DNA of 64,000 bases from Selenomonas sp. WCT3 (GTDB lineage Bacteria > Bacillota > Negativicutes > Selenomonadales > Selenomonadaceae). The position numbers and the translations under genes are program-made. The stretch spans positions 1 through 64,000 of the forward strand of contig FNCM01000002.1 of NCBI GenBank assembly GCA_900100835.1, given 5' to 3'. The notes beneath the pieces were generated by a model. The model was not told the origin of the DNA. It made no database searches and saw only the letters and a program-made list of their open reading frames with translations. Positions 10,876 to 18,905 of this stretch are shown piece after piece. Within the stretch, counting starts at the first letter, position 1. Each line of letters begins with the position of its first letter.

Positions 10876-10926
10876 GAAAAAGAATTCTGCCTCTTCTGCA
10901 ATCCATCCTAAAAAAGGATATAAAAA

Positions 10927-11018
10927 TGGCGGAGAGTGAGAGATTCGAACTCTCGATACAGCGTTCACCGTATACACGCTTTCCAGGCGTGCTCCTTCAA
11001 CCACTCGGACAACTCTCC
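10927..11018 (-). tRNA. tRNA-Ser (anticodon GGA)
   Basis: The minus strand folds as a class II tRNA. The acceptor stem pairs GGAGAGT (from 11018) with ACTCTCC (10931-10937), and CCA is encoded at 10927-10929. The anticodon stem CACGC/GCGTG holds the loop CTGGAAA, giving anticodon GGA for UCC/UCU codons. A long variable arm follows, and the T-arm has GTTCGAATC. It lies about 50 bases upstream of the SRP RNA in the same direction. Confidence 0.96.
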
Positions 11019-11081
11019 ACAATGCTCTACCAAAAGAAGCTATTTATTTTTCGTTGTTGATGTCGCTCAACAACAGAACCT

Positions 11082-11110
11082 ATTATACGAGGTATTGAAC
11101 CAGATGTCAA
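11082..11110 (-). promoter_or_regulatory. Consensus sigma-70 promoter of tRNA-Ser
   Basis: On the minus strand TTGACA (11105-11110) is followed after exactly 17 bases by TATAAT (11082-11087), a perfect match to the consensus. It lies about 65 bases before the mature tRNA end and can also serve the SRP RNA and dnaX by read-through. Confidence 0.9.
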
Positions 11111-11172
11111 CACTTTAAAAAAAAAATTTATAAACCAAAGAAAATAGGAGCAGCTGCCCTGCTCCTATTGTA

Positions 11173-11814
11173 TCAAAAAAACTCATCGACAGCCAGTATG
11201 ATTTGAAAAGAACCAAAAGCAGTATACACCCGCAAGCGCAATTGGCGGCTTCCTTGGGGTACGATGTCTTTCTTCCAGCGAGGTGGATCTAAATCCCCCT
11301 CCAAATCCCTTCTGGCCATCTCAATGCTGAACAGACCGAGAACCACGTTGAGAAACTCTTCGCAGCAATCAATAGCCAATTCGTCCACCTGGTCAATTTC
11401 CTCACCGCTATAACGGCGGGCCATTTCCAAAAATACCGGCTCCGAGGCGATGACGCCACCGACAAAATTGATGTCGCCACTCACGCGAATCGAAACGGCA
11501 TAGGATGGCGACGGTTCCTCCGTTACAACCGGCTCCTGCGCCACAACGCTGAGCGTGTGGGTTAATTCTTCCATCTTCTCAATGAACAGCTCCACGTACT
11601 TGGTGTAGATGTTTAGCTCATCATCATAGCCATCGGCAGCCGCCACTTTTACCGCCGTACGGATTGGACGGGCATCTACCTGGGTTACCTCAGGCATCCG
11701 ATGCATGATTACCCCTTCGTCCGCTTCCCCCTGCTGCAGCAGGGATTGAATTTCTTCTGGACCATAGTGCTTTTCATTGAACAAACATTGTGCAATGCTA
11801 AACTTACTTTTCAT
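11173..11814 (-). CDS. CheX/CheC-like chemotaxis phosphatase-type protein
   Basis: A 213-residue protein whose C-terminal half (about 105-213) matches the CheX-type fold. The phosphatase motif is readable in DCCEEFLNVVLG, where Glu and Asn form the E-x2-N active pair that removes phosphate from CheY-like proteins. The N-terminal 100 residues match nothing I know. It starts inside the end of the cheY-like gene (11-base overlap), so the two are co-translated and the encoded receiver is its likely substrate. No cheA or receptor is nearby. Confidence 0.75.
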   Translation of the reverse strand: MKSKFSIAQCLFNEKHYGPEEIQSLLQQGEADEGVIMHRMPEVTQVDARPIRTAVKVAAADGYDDELNIYTKYVELFIEKMEELTHTLSVVAQEPVVTEEPSPSYAVSIRVSGDINFVGGVIASEPVFLEMARRYSGEEIDQVDELAIDCCEEFLNVVLGLFSIEMARRDLEGDLDPPRWKKDIVPQGSRQLRLRVYTAFGSFQIILAVDEFF

Positions 11815-12190
11815 CGCCAGCGACCTTCTTTCGGACCGACTCGATGGTCTTCTTAATCTGGTCGCTGGAGTATGGCTTCTGAATAAAGTCCATGGCTCCC
11901 ATCTTCAGGGTAGTCATAAGCTTCTGGGGCGTTCCCGCCGAAGACAGCATAACCACCGGCAAGTCCGGATTAACTTCCTTGATGACCTGCAAGGCTTCTA
12001 TCCCACCTACTTCCGGCATAACGATATCGAGGAAAATGCAGTCAATCGATTCTTGAAGATTCAGCATGACGGCATCTTTGCCATTTTCTGCCTCCAACAC
12101 CTCGCAGTCCAGAGCCTCCAGCTCCTGACGAAGTTTTTTCCGCAACAGTTTTGAATCATCGGTAATGAGAACCTTGAGTTTTCTATCCAA
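11804..12190 (-). CDS. Single-domain CheY-like response regulator
   Basis: A 128-residue receiver domain with no output domain. The acidic pair is D11-D12, the phospho-acceptor is D55 in IFLDIVMPE, the switch Ser/Thr region is MLSSAGTP, and the conserved Lys is in IQKPYS. It starts with TTG, well spaced after GGGGGGCGA. Paired with the CheX-like phosphatase, it may be a flagellar or adaptive switch element; the kinase is unknown. Confidence 0.88.
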   Translation of the reverse strand: MDRKLKVLITDDSKLLRKKLRQELEALDCEVLEAENGKDAVMLNLQESIDCIFLDIVMPEVGGIEALQVIKEVNPDLPVVMLSSAGTPQKLMTTLKMGAMDFIQKPYSSDQIKKTIESVRKKVAGDEK

Positions 12191-12315
12191 TGTTGTCGCC
12201 CCCCAATATATCTCTATTGCTTATTGTTTTATCGATTATCCCATTCATCCGAATATTGGATATTCTATCTATTCGTCAAAGCCGTTTTATTTTCCTCCTC
12301 CCCCCTATCCCACCA

Positions 12316-12361
12316 TAAAAAAAAGCTCCGGCAACCCAAAATTTGAGTTGCCGAAGCTTTC
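12316..12361 (-). terminator. Terminator of the nucleoside operon
   Basis: A 16-bp stem with one mismatch (12345-12360 with 12322-12337) is followed by eight T on the minus strand, 35 bases after nupC. Confidence 0.85.
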
Positions 12362-12395
12362 GCCTAACAAAGGATTCTTGTCCAGTCCCTTCGAC

Positions 12396-13595
12396 TTACC
12401 AGACGAACAGACCAGCAATACCGGCCGACAGCAGCGAAACCAGAATACCCGAAAGCAGCATGTAGCCGACATTGCGGGAAATCAGTTCGTTCTTGTCATC
12501 ATCGACAATGCCCTTAAAGCAGCCGATAATCATACCCAGCGTGGAGAAGTTGGCAAAGGACGTAACGAATACCGTCAAAACGCCCTGCATATGACGGCTG
12601 AACTGTCCGAGGATATCCTGAACGTTCAGCATAACAACAAACTCGTTGGTGACGAGTTTCGTTCCCATGTACTGTGCCAGCTGGAAGGCCTCAGCCGAAT
12701 CGAGACCCATGAGCCAAGCAAAGGGGAACATGATACAGCCCAGGATGTTCTCCAGAGTAATTGCCGGATGAACGAGAACCAGCAGCATATCAATGAGTTT
12801 TGCCAACGCAACAAAGGCGATGACGTTAGCGCAGATAATCAGAATCAAGCGGCCAGCTCCCAGAATGGAGTTGCCCAAGAAGGAGAAGAACGGCTCACGC
12901 TCTTTGCCGCCTTCCGTGACCGTTGCCACCGTATCTTCTTCCTCGGAGATTTTAACCGGATGCAACAGGTTCGTAACGATAAGCGCATTGATAACATTCA
13001 AAGGAATAGCCGTAATGATGAATTCGCCCGGCATCATCTGAGTGTAGATACCGACCATAGCAGCCGTGATGCAGCTCATGGACATCATAGCAAGGGTCAG
13101 GCAACGGTCTGCCTTCATGCGTTTGAGCTGGAGACTAGAAACAGCCAGTGCCTCCGTATTGCCCAAAAACATCATCTCAATGGCAAAGAAGGACTCAAAT
13201 TTCGGCTCACGGGTGATGAAGGCCAGGCCTTTACCCACCCATTTGATGATGAACGGCAGGACACCGATGTAGGTAAGGATATCGAACATCGGAACGACCA
13301 GCAGGATTGGCAACAGTGCTGCGGTAAAGAAGTTCATCTGCGGAACGTGTACCCAGTCCGGGAATGCGAAGGCAATACCTTCATAAGCAACACTGATAAG
13401 CCAGCTGAACCCAGCAGCAGCTGCCACGATAATCTCACGGCCAATCGAGAAGGACGTGAGGAACCAAGCCATAAACAGGTTGAGCAGCAGCAGAGCTCCT
13501 ACGCTACGCCACTGAATTTCCTTGCGTTTTTTGGACAAGAGAACACCAATTGCCAAAAATACCAAAACGCCTAGAACATTGATAATAAAGTACAT
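12396..13595 (-). CDS. nupC: NupC-type concentrative nucleoside transporter
   Basis: This 399-residue CNT-family permease couples nucleoside uptake to H+ or Na+. Family marks are PMFDILTYIGVLPFIIKWVGKGLAF, FLGNTEALAVSSLQLKRMKADR (the nucleoside-binding region) and TNEFVVMLNVQDILGQFSRH. About ten hydrophobic segments are visible. I start it at 13595 (MYFIINVLG), after AAAGGAGAG, not at the longer in-frame codon at 13634, which would run through the operator. It ends the deoB-pdp-cdd-nupC cluster but also has its own promoter and operator. Confidence 0.92.
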   Translation of the reverse strand: MYFIINVLGVLVFLAIGVLLSKKRKEIQWRSVGALLLLNLFMAWFLTSFSIGREIIVAAAAGFSWLISVAYEGIAFAFPDWVHVPQMNFFTAALLPILLVVPMFDILTYIGVLPFIIKWVGKGLAFITREPKFESFFAIEMMFLGNTEALAVSSLQLKRMKADRCLTLAMMSMSCITAAMVGIYTQMMPGEFIITAIPLNVINALIVTNLLHPVKISEEEDTVATVTEGGKEREPFFSFLGNSILGAGRLILIICANVIAFVALAKLIDMLLVLVHPAITLENILGCIMFPFAWLMGLDSAEAFQLAQYMGTKLVTNEFVVMLNVQDILGQFSRHMQGVLTVFVTSFANFSTLGMIIGCFKGIVDDDKNELISRNVGYMLLSGILVSLLSAGIAGLFVW

Positions 13596-13628
13596 GATTT
13601 TCTCTCCTTTGTACTCTGTGAGAATTAA

Positions 13629-13671
13629 GGACACGTGTCCTATTCTCTCACAAAATACATATTATTGTCAA
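13629..13671 (-). promoter_or_regulatory. nupC promoter with downstream palindromic operator
   Basis: On the minus strand TTGACA (13666-13671) is followed after 18 bases by GAGAAT (13642-13647). The perfect palindrome GGACACGTGTCC lies at 13629-13640, over the expected start point, where a repressor would act. Related sites lie upstream of deoB (16773-16826). Confidence 0.65.
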
Positions 13672-13684
13672 CATTTACTGAGTC

Positions 13685-14071
13685 TTAAAGGTCTTTATCC
13701 GTAAAGGCAAATGGCAGAATCTCCTCCAGTGTAGCAACTTTCACGTCGCCTTTGAGGTTTGCCATGATAATCTTGTTGATATGGAATTCCCCCATAACCT
13801 GACGGCAGGCACCACAGGGAGAGCAGGGGCCCTCCGTATCTGCAATCAGAGCGATGGCCTCAAACTCCTTCTCCCCCTCCGATACGGCTTTGAAAATAGC
13901 CGTGCGCTCGGCGCAATTCGTTACCGGGTAGCTAGAGTTTTCAATATTGCAACCACCATATACATTTCCCTTTTTCGTCAGCACTGCTGCGCCGACTTTG
14001 AACTTCGAATAGGGGCTGTAAGAAAACTCGCGATATTTCTTAGCCACTTCAATAAGTTCTTTATCCTCCAT
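13685..14071 (-). CDS. cdd: Cytidine deaminase
   Basis: A 128-residue homotetrameric-type enzyme that converts (deoxy)cytidine to (deoxy)uridine. The zinc site is complete: CAERTAIF holds the Cys and catalytic Glu, and PCGACRQVM holds the other two Cys. The substrate-binding NIENSSYP is also present. I choose the ATG at 14071, after GGGGAGGG, over an in-frame TTG at 14095 that overlaps the end of pdp. It acts before Pdp in pyrimidine nucleoside salvage. Confidence 0.93.
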   Translation of the reverse strand: MEDKELIEVAKKYREFSYSPYSKFKVGAAVLTKKGNVYGGCNIENSSYPVTNCAERTAIFKAVSEGEKEFEAIALIADTEGPCSPCGACRQVMGEFHINKIIMANLKGDVKVATLEEILPFAFTDKDL

Positions 14072-14095
14072 CGTATAGCCCTCCCCTTGCTTCAA

Positions 14096-15418
14096 TTAAT
14101 ATTTCTCAACTTTGTCTTTTTCCACGCGAGCGTAAACCAGCGGTTCTTTTTCCGGCTGTTTGTCGCCAATGGTGATAGCTTCGCGATACATACGCTCTGC
14201 ATTCTTGAGGGATTCTTCCTTAGAGGTGTAGAGGGTAACCAGGCTGTCGCCCTTCTTGACCGCATCACCGAATTTCTTGTGCAGGACAAGGCCAGCGGAG
14301 AAGTCGATATCGCTCTCTTTCGTCTCACGGCCAGCGCCCAGAACAACTGACGTTTCACCGATTTCCTCAGCATTCATCTTCGTGATGAAACCATCGCGAT
14401 CAGCGAGGACGTCGAGTTTGAACGGAGCCTGTGCAAACTTCGTATAATCACGGAGTACTGCATCATCGCCGCCCTGTGCCTTGACCATCGTGCAGAAGGT
14501 CTCGAAGGCCGAACCATCTTCGATGGATTTTTCTGCCATGGCGCGGCATTCTTCCGGCGTTCCTTTGCCGACGAGATAGAGCATATTCGAAGCCAGCTGC
14601 AGGGAAACCTCCGTGAGGTCTTCTGGGCCATGGCCTTTAAGAACATCCATGGATTCCATTACTTCCAGGCTGTTGCCAATACCGAAGCCCAGCGGCGTAT
14701 CCATATCCGTAATCAGGGCTACCGTACGGCGGCCTGCCCCCTCACCGATGGCAACCATGGTCTGCGCCAGTTTGATGGAATCATCCAGGGTCTTCATGAA
14801 GGCACCGCTGCCCGTTTTAACATCCAGCAGGATGCAGTCGCTGCCAGCTGCCAGCTTTTTACTCATGATGGAGGATGCAATCAGCGGAATGCTGTCGACT
14901 GTAGCCGTTACATCGCGCAGGGCATAGAGCTTTTTATCTGCCGGAGCCAGGTTGCCGGACTGACCGATAACGCTGACGCCACACTTGTTGACCGTATCGA
15001 AGAACTCCTTGCGGTCTAGAACCGTGCGATATCCCGGGATTGCCTCCAGTTTATCCACCGTGCCGCCCGTATGTCCCAGGCCGCGGCCGGACATCTTGGC
15101 CACCTTGCCGCCACAGGCTGCCACAATAGGAGCCACGATGAGCGTCGTTTTGTCGCCGACACCGCCCGTAGAATGCTTATCGACTTTCTTGCCTTCGATA
15201 GCCGAAAGGTCAATCATATCGCCGGATTTTGCCATGACTTTCGTCAGTTCCGTAATTTCATGGTCATTCATGCCATTGAACCAGATGGCCATCGTCATAG
15301 CCGACATCTGATAATCCGGAATATCACCGTTAACATAACCGGTAATCATGAACTGGATTTCCTCATCCGTCAAAACTTCGCCATGTTTTTTCTTGGTGAT
15401 AAGGTCGTACATTCTCAT
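14096..15418 (-). CDS. pdp: Pyrimidine-nucleoside phosphorylase
   Basis: A 440-residue enzyme of the thymidine/pyrimidine phosphorylase family, which cleaves uridine, deoxyuridine and thymidine to base plus (deoxy)ribose 1-phosphate. The family signature is SGRGLGHTGGTVDKLEAIPGY; the phosphate-binding KHSTGGVGDKTTL and the C-terminal lipoyl-like domain are present. The length fits Bacillus-type Pdp or DeoA, and the exact substrate range cannot be told. GGAGAG lies 8 bases before the ATG. It supplies the sugar phosphate used by DeoB, encoded just upstream. Confidence 0.92.
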   Translation of the reverse strand: MRMYDLITKKKHGEVLTDEEIQFMITGYVNGDIPDYQMSAMTMAIWFNGMNDHEITELTKVMAKSGDMIDLSAIEGKKVDKHSTGGVGDKTTLIVAPIVAACGGKVAKMSGRGLGHTGGTVDKLEAIPGYRTVLDRKEFFDTVNKCGVSVIGQSGNLAPADKKLYALRDVTATVDSIPLIASSIMSKKLAAGSDCILLDVKTGSGAFMKTLDDSIKLAQTMVAIGEGAGRRTVALITDMDTPLGFGIGNSLEVMESMDVLKGHGPEDLTEVSLQLASNMLYLVGKGTPEECRAMAEKSIEDGSAFETFCTMVKAQGGDDAVLRDYTKFAQAPFKLDVLADRDGFITKMNAEEIGETSVVLGAGRETKESDIDFSAGLVLHKKFGDAVKKGDSLVTLYTSKEESLKNAERMYREAITIGDKQPEKEPLVYARVEKDKVEKY

Positions 15419-15474
15419 TGCTGAATCTCTCCTTTATATATAGGGGAGCCTCACTCCCCCACTTTATTGATACC

Positions 15475-16656
15475 TTAGTCTTTTACGATACGCGGCAGCA
15501 GGCTCTCACCCTTGGTTTTGAGGTCGCAGTCAAACATATCCGAAATCGTTGCGCCAATCATGGCAAAGGTCGGATAAGTTCCGAGGTTGACGCCCTCTTT
15601 AATCTGTTTGCCGTAAATCAGCAGCGGCACATACTCGCGGGTATGATCCGTTCCCGGTGCCCCTGGGTCACAGCCATGGTCTGCGGTAATCATCAGCACG
15701 TCATCGTCCTTCATCTTGGACATGAACTCGCCCAGCTGACGGTCAAACACCGTTGCTGCTTCCGCATAGCCATCGATATTGCGGCGATGACCATACTGCA
15801 TATCAAAATCGACGAGATTTACAAAGCAAAGGCCCGTGAAATCCTCATCCATAACTTTCAGCGTCTTTTCCATGCCGTCAACATTGTCTTTGTTGATGCC
15901 CAGGCTGCGGCTGATGCTGCGGCCTGCAAAGATATCGGAAATCTTGCCAACGCCGATGGTATCGAGCCCCTTGCGCTGCAACGCATCCATCATCGTATCG
16001 CCCGTCGGGTCCAAGGAGAAGTCATGACGACGGGAAGTGCGCGTATAATCCGGATAACTTCCCACATAAGGACGAGCAATGACACGGCCTACACCATGTT
16101 CCCCCTGCAACATCTCACGAGCCGTCTTGCAGTATCCATAGAGCTCTTCCACCGGCACATCGGCTTCGTTGGCAGCAATCTGGAAAACGCTGTCCGCCGA
16201 CGTATAAACAATCAAGCCGCCCGTTGCTTCCTGCTCACGGCCGTAATCATTGATGACCGCCGTACCGGAATAGGGTTTGTTGCAGAGGATTTTTTTGCCG
16301 AAAGCCTTCTCGAGTTTTGCAATCAAATCTGCCGGGAAGCCATCCGGATAGGTCGGCAGCGGACGCTCCGATACAATACCAGAAATTTCCCAATGACCAA
16401 TGGTGGTATCCTTGCCCCGGGAAAGTTCACGCAGGCGGGCGAAACTGCCAATTGGCTTTGCCTCCGGTGTACCGCAATCCACGCCATCAATATTGAAAAG
16501 ACCTAACTTTTTCATATTCGGCGTGTCATACTTCGGCGAAGCGACAATGGACTTCAACGTATTGCACACATCATCACCGAATTCCGGAGCATCCGGCTCA
16601 CGGCCAATACCATAGCTGTCCAGCACAATAATAAAGGCGCGTTTGAATTTACTCAT
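15475..16656 (-). CDS. deoB: Phosphopentomutase
   Basis: A 393-residue alkaline-phosphatase-superfamily enzyme that interconverts (deoxy)ribose 1- and 5-phosphate. N-terminal FKRAFIIVLDSYGIGREPDA carries the metal Asp, SADSVFQIAANE the phosphorylated-Thr-region pocket, and MITADHGCDP the second metal site. I start it at 16656, after GGGAGGTC, seven codons inside the longer frame. First gene of the salvage operon, so deoxyribose from nucleosides enters central metabolism through it. Confidence 0.94.
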   Translation of the reverse strand: MSKFKRAFIIVLDSYGIGREPDAPEFGDDVCNTLKSIVASPKYDTPNMKKLGLFNIDGVDCGTPEAKPIGSFARLRELSRGKDTTIGHWEISGIVSERPLPTYPDGFPADLIAKLEKAFGKKILCNKPYSGTAVINDYGREQEATGGLIVYTSADSVFQIAANEADVPVEELYGYCKTAREMLQGEHGVGRVIARPYVGSYPDYTRTSRRHDFSLDPTGDTMMDALQRKGLDTIGVGKISDIFAGRSISRSLGINKDNVDGMEKTLKVMDEDFTGLCFVNLVDFDMQYGHRRNIDGYAEAATVFDRQLGEFMSKMKDDDVLMITADHGCDPGAPGTDHTREYVPLLIYGKQIKEGVNLGTYPTFAMIGATISDMFDCDLKTKGESLLPRIVKD

Positions 16657-16761
16657 AAAAAAGACCTCCCATACCAAAAACAGTTCGTTATGTTTATAAT
16701 TGTCTGACGATTACTGTTCTTAATCTTATCTTAGGTTATTATTATTGTATCGCTTTCCGGC

Positions 16762-16826
16762 TTGCAATAAAAGGACACATGTCTCGAAACAATGCCGATT
16801 TCATCTTGTTTCTTAAACATGTGTCC
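16762..16826 (-). promoter_or_regulatory. deoB promoter region with two operator copies
   Basis: Two near-identical sites lie in opposite orientation: GGACACATGTCT at 16773-16784 and GGACACATGTTT (minus strand) at 16815-16826. Their centres are 42 bp apart, four helical turns. A candidate -35 TTGCAA (16762-16767) with TAATAA 17 bases further on the minus strand lies just downstream. The sites share the core of the nupC palindrome, which suggests a common regulator. Confidence 0.6.
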
Positions 16827-16858
16827 GATTTGCCAATTTCTTATTCGCAGGTTCCCTA

Positions 16859-17407
16859 TTATTTTTTCGCAGGAAGTTCTAACCCGTGTTCTTTACGAGC
16901 TTGATACTCCCGATCCAAAATTCCCAGTATTACCAGATTTTCATATACCCCGTTGGTAATGATTGTCTCGCGAATCAAGCCTTCCCGCACCATTCCCTCT
17001 GACTCATAGAGATGCAAGGCCCGGGCGTTATAATCCTTACAGTCCATCCAGGCACGATGGAATTTCAAATCATCAAAGGACCAGGCTTTTAGCAGCTTCA
17101 TGGCTTCGTGACCATAACCAACGCCCTTTTTCTCGATGATGACATGGGTCCACTCGATTTCCTTCGCCTCGGTGGTCAGACCATTAATCATCAAATACCC
17201 AACGGAATTGCCCGTCTCTCGCTCCTCTACGATGATATCCATAGCCGCTTTCCCTTCACCGATAAGCTTTGTATGAAAATCCCGGTCAAAGGGGACGATA
17301 AACTTAAGATTCTCTGGCTCATATTCCAGCTTCATAATATAATCGAGGTCAGATAAATCAGCCTTTCGCAATTGAAGGCGTTCTCCAACGTGCAGAATTT
17401 CTGCCAT
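16859..17407 (-). CDS. GNAT-family N-acetyltransferase
   Basis: A 182-residue acetyltransferase of the RimJ/RimL/SpeG type. The acetyl-CoA loop is readable as EKKGVGYGHEAMKLLKAWSF, followed by the family's AWMDCKDYNARALHLYESEGMVREGLIR. The substrate (amine, peptide or ribosomal protein) cannot be told. It stands alone, divergent from mscS, and runs toward the deoB promoter. Confidence 0.82.
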   Translation of the reverse strand: MAEILHVGERLQLRKADLSDLDYIMKLEYEPENLKFIVPFDRDFHTKLIGEGKAAMDIIVEERETGNSVGYLMINGLTTEAKEIEWTHVIIEKKGVGYGHEAMKLLKAWSFDDLKFHRAWMDCKDYNARALHLYESEGMVREGLIRETIITNGVYENLVILGILDREYQARKEHGLELPAKK

Positions 17408-17452
17408 ACTATCGCTCCATTCCTATTTTGGTTTTTCTTTTTCCTATTATAT

Positions 17453-17480
17453 AGTATAATAATTGTATTTTCGAGTTCAA
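17453..17480 (-). promoter_or_regulatory. Possible promoter of the GNAT gene
   Basis: On the minus strand TTGAAC (17475-17480) is followed after 16 bases by TATACT (17453-17458). It lies in the divergent gap with mscS. Confidence 0.4.
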
Positions 17481-17518
17481 GTGATTCAATCACTGTCATA
17501 TAACAAGGGGGTTTTATC

Positions 17519-18586
17519 TTGTCCACTATGGAATGGATGTCCTGGATTGACTGGGCTCATCTTTTAGAAATGCTTATCCTGCCGGGCTGCATTCTCACCG
17601 TTGCCCTTACCGCCGGCATCACCATTAACCGCATCATTCACCGACGCGTTTCCCGTCACCTCTCCACCGACGAGACCACTTGGCAGTTCATCTTTGTCAA
17701 TGCCCTTCGCGGCGTGCCGATTTCTCTCTGCCTCGTCGTCGGTCTCTATTGGATTGTCAATACCAGCCACTTGAGTGAACCGCTGGTCAAGATTTTCTCC
17801 TACGTTCTGTTCACCGTCATCATCCTATCGATTACCCGGGTCATTGCCCGCACGGTCAACGGCATCATTGACATGCAAATCGAGCGCTCGGAACAGAAGA
17901 TGCCCAAAACCACCTTGCTCAATGCCATTGTCAACGGCATCATCTACGCCATGGGCTTTCTCGTTATTCTTCAATACTACGGAATTTCCATTGCCCCCAT
18001 CCTGACTGCCCTGGGTGTTGGTGGTATGGCCGTTGCCCTCTCTTTGCAGGAAACCCTGGCCAACATCTTCTCCGGTCTCCATCTGATTCTTTCCAAGCAG
18101 CTGCGCATTGGGGATTACATCCGTCTAAGCACCGGTGAAGAAGGCCGGGTCACCGATATCACCTGGCGCTTCACCACCATCGTACCAGCTGGCGATGCCA
18201 ACATGGTCGTTGTGCCAAATCAGAAAATCGCTTCTTCGAATATCACCAACTTCAGCATGCCGCGCCGGGACATTGTTATCCGCATCCCCATCGGCGTAGC
18301 CTATGACAGCGACCTTGATAAAGTCGAGCGCGTAACCGTCGAGGTTGCCGAAGCCATTCTCGAGCAAGTCGACAAAGACGTAAAGATAAAGCCCGCTGTT
18401 CGCTTCCACACCTTTGGCGACTCCAGCATCAACTTCAACGTCATCATGCATTCCAGCCGCTTTGACCATCAGTTCTTGCTCAAACACGAATTCATCAAAG
18501 CCTTGACCAAACGCTATCGGGAAGAGGGTATCGAAATCCCCTATCCAATCCGCACGGTTATCCAAGCAGATCAATCACCGCAATGA
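17519..18586 (+). CDS. mscS: MscS-family mechanosensitive ion channel
   Basis: A 355-residue channel that relieves osmotic downshock. It has four or five N-terminal membrane segments. The pore helix region is ILTALGVGGMAVALSLQETLANIFSGLHLI, followed by the beta domain IGDYIRLSTGEEGRVTDITWRFTTI with the VPNQKIASSNITNFS loop typical of the family. It starts with TTG 8 bases after AAGGGGG; an in-frame ATG is three codons later. It is longer than E. coli MscS because of extra N-terminal segments. Confidence 0.9.
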   Translation: MSTMEWMSWIDWAHLLEMLILPGCILTVALTAGITINRIIHRRVSRHLSTDETTWQFIFVNALRGVPISLCLVVGLYWIVNTSHLSEPLVKIFSYVLFTVIILSITRVIARTVNGIIDMQIERSEQKMPKTTLLNAIVNGIIYAMGFLVILQYYGISIAPILTALGVGGMAVALSLQETLANIFSGLHLILSKQLRIGDYIRLSTGEEGRVTDITWRFTTIVPAGDANMVVVPNQKIASSNITNFSMPRRDIVIRIPIGVAYDSDLDKVERVTVEVAEAILEQVDKDVKIKPAVRFHTFGDSSINFNVIMHSSRFDHQFLLKHEFIKALTKRYREEGIEIPYPIRTVIQADQSPQ

Positions 18587-18905
18587 CGAACTGTGGATAA
18601 CTTTTTTCGTCAAGAAAGTTTATTCATCCTCTCAATTTCGCGGGAATCAGATAAAGCGCGGATTTCATCGATTGCATTGCGATTTAGGCAAGAAATGGCC
18701 TGCATAAACTATCAAAATATCGGATAACATGCAGAAACGTCCTGTGGATAAGCCTGTGTGTTATCTGCCGCAAACAACTATATGTAGTATCCCTATTGAC
18801 TGCTGTACCATATATATAGTATAATTTCCTTGCAAGCGAAAAAACACTGTTTGCGCCAGTATTAATAAATAAGCAGAATTAAAGATAGAAGGACAGGTGG
18901 ATTAC
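18587..18905. other. 319-bp intergenic gap with two perfect DnaA boxes
   Basis: Between mscS and the NrdD-tail gene lie two exact DnaA boxes, TTATCCACA on the minus strand, at 18592-18600 and 18743-18751. A near match, TTATCCAAG, lies at 18558-18566 inside the mscS end. The promoter of the next gene is at the right side. No open frame looks like a gene. Not an origin by context: dnaA and dnaN are absent. Confidence 0.55.
18796..18825 (+). promoter_or_regulatory. Promoter of the NrdD-tail gene
   Basis: TTGACT (18796-18801) is followed after 18 bases by a perfect TATAAT (18820-18825). The leader to the chosen start is about 75 nt. Confidence 0.75.

Noticed and set aside
12165..13574. A 469-codon plus-strand frame
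   Set aside because: It is antisense to nupC and crosses its terminator; composition is His/Gln/Asn-rich, as expected of a shadow.
18587..18905. Replication origin
   Set aside because: Only two DnaA boxes, no AT-rich unwinding array, and no dnaA, dnaN or gidA nearby.
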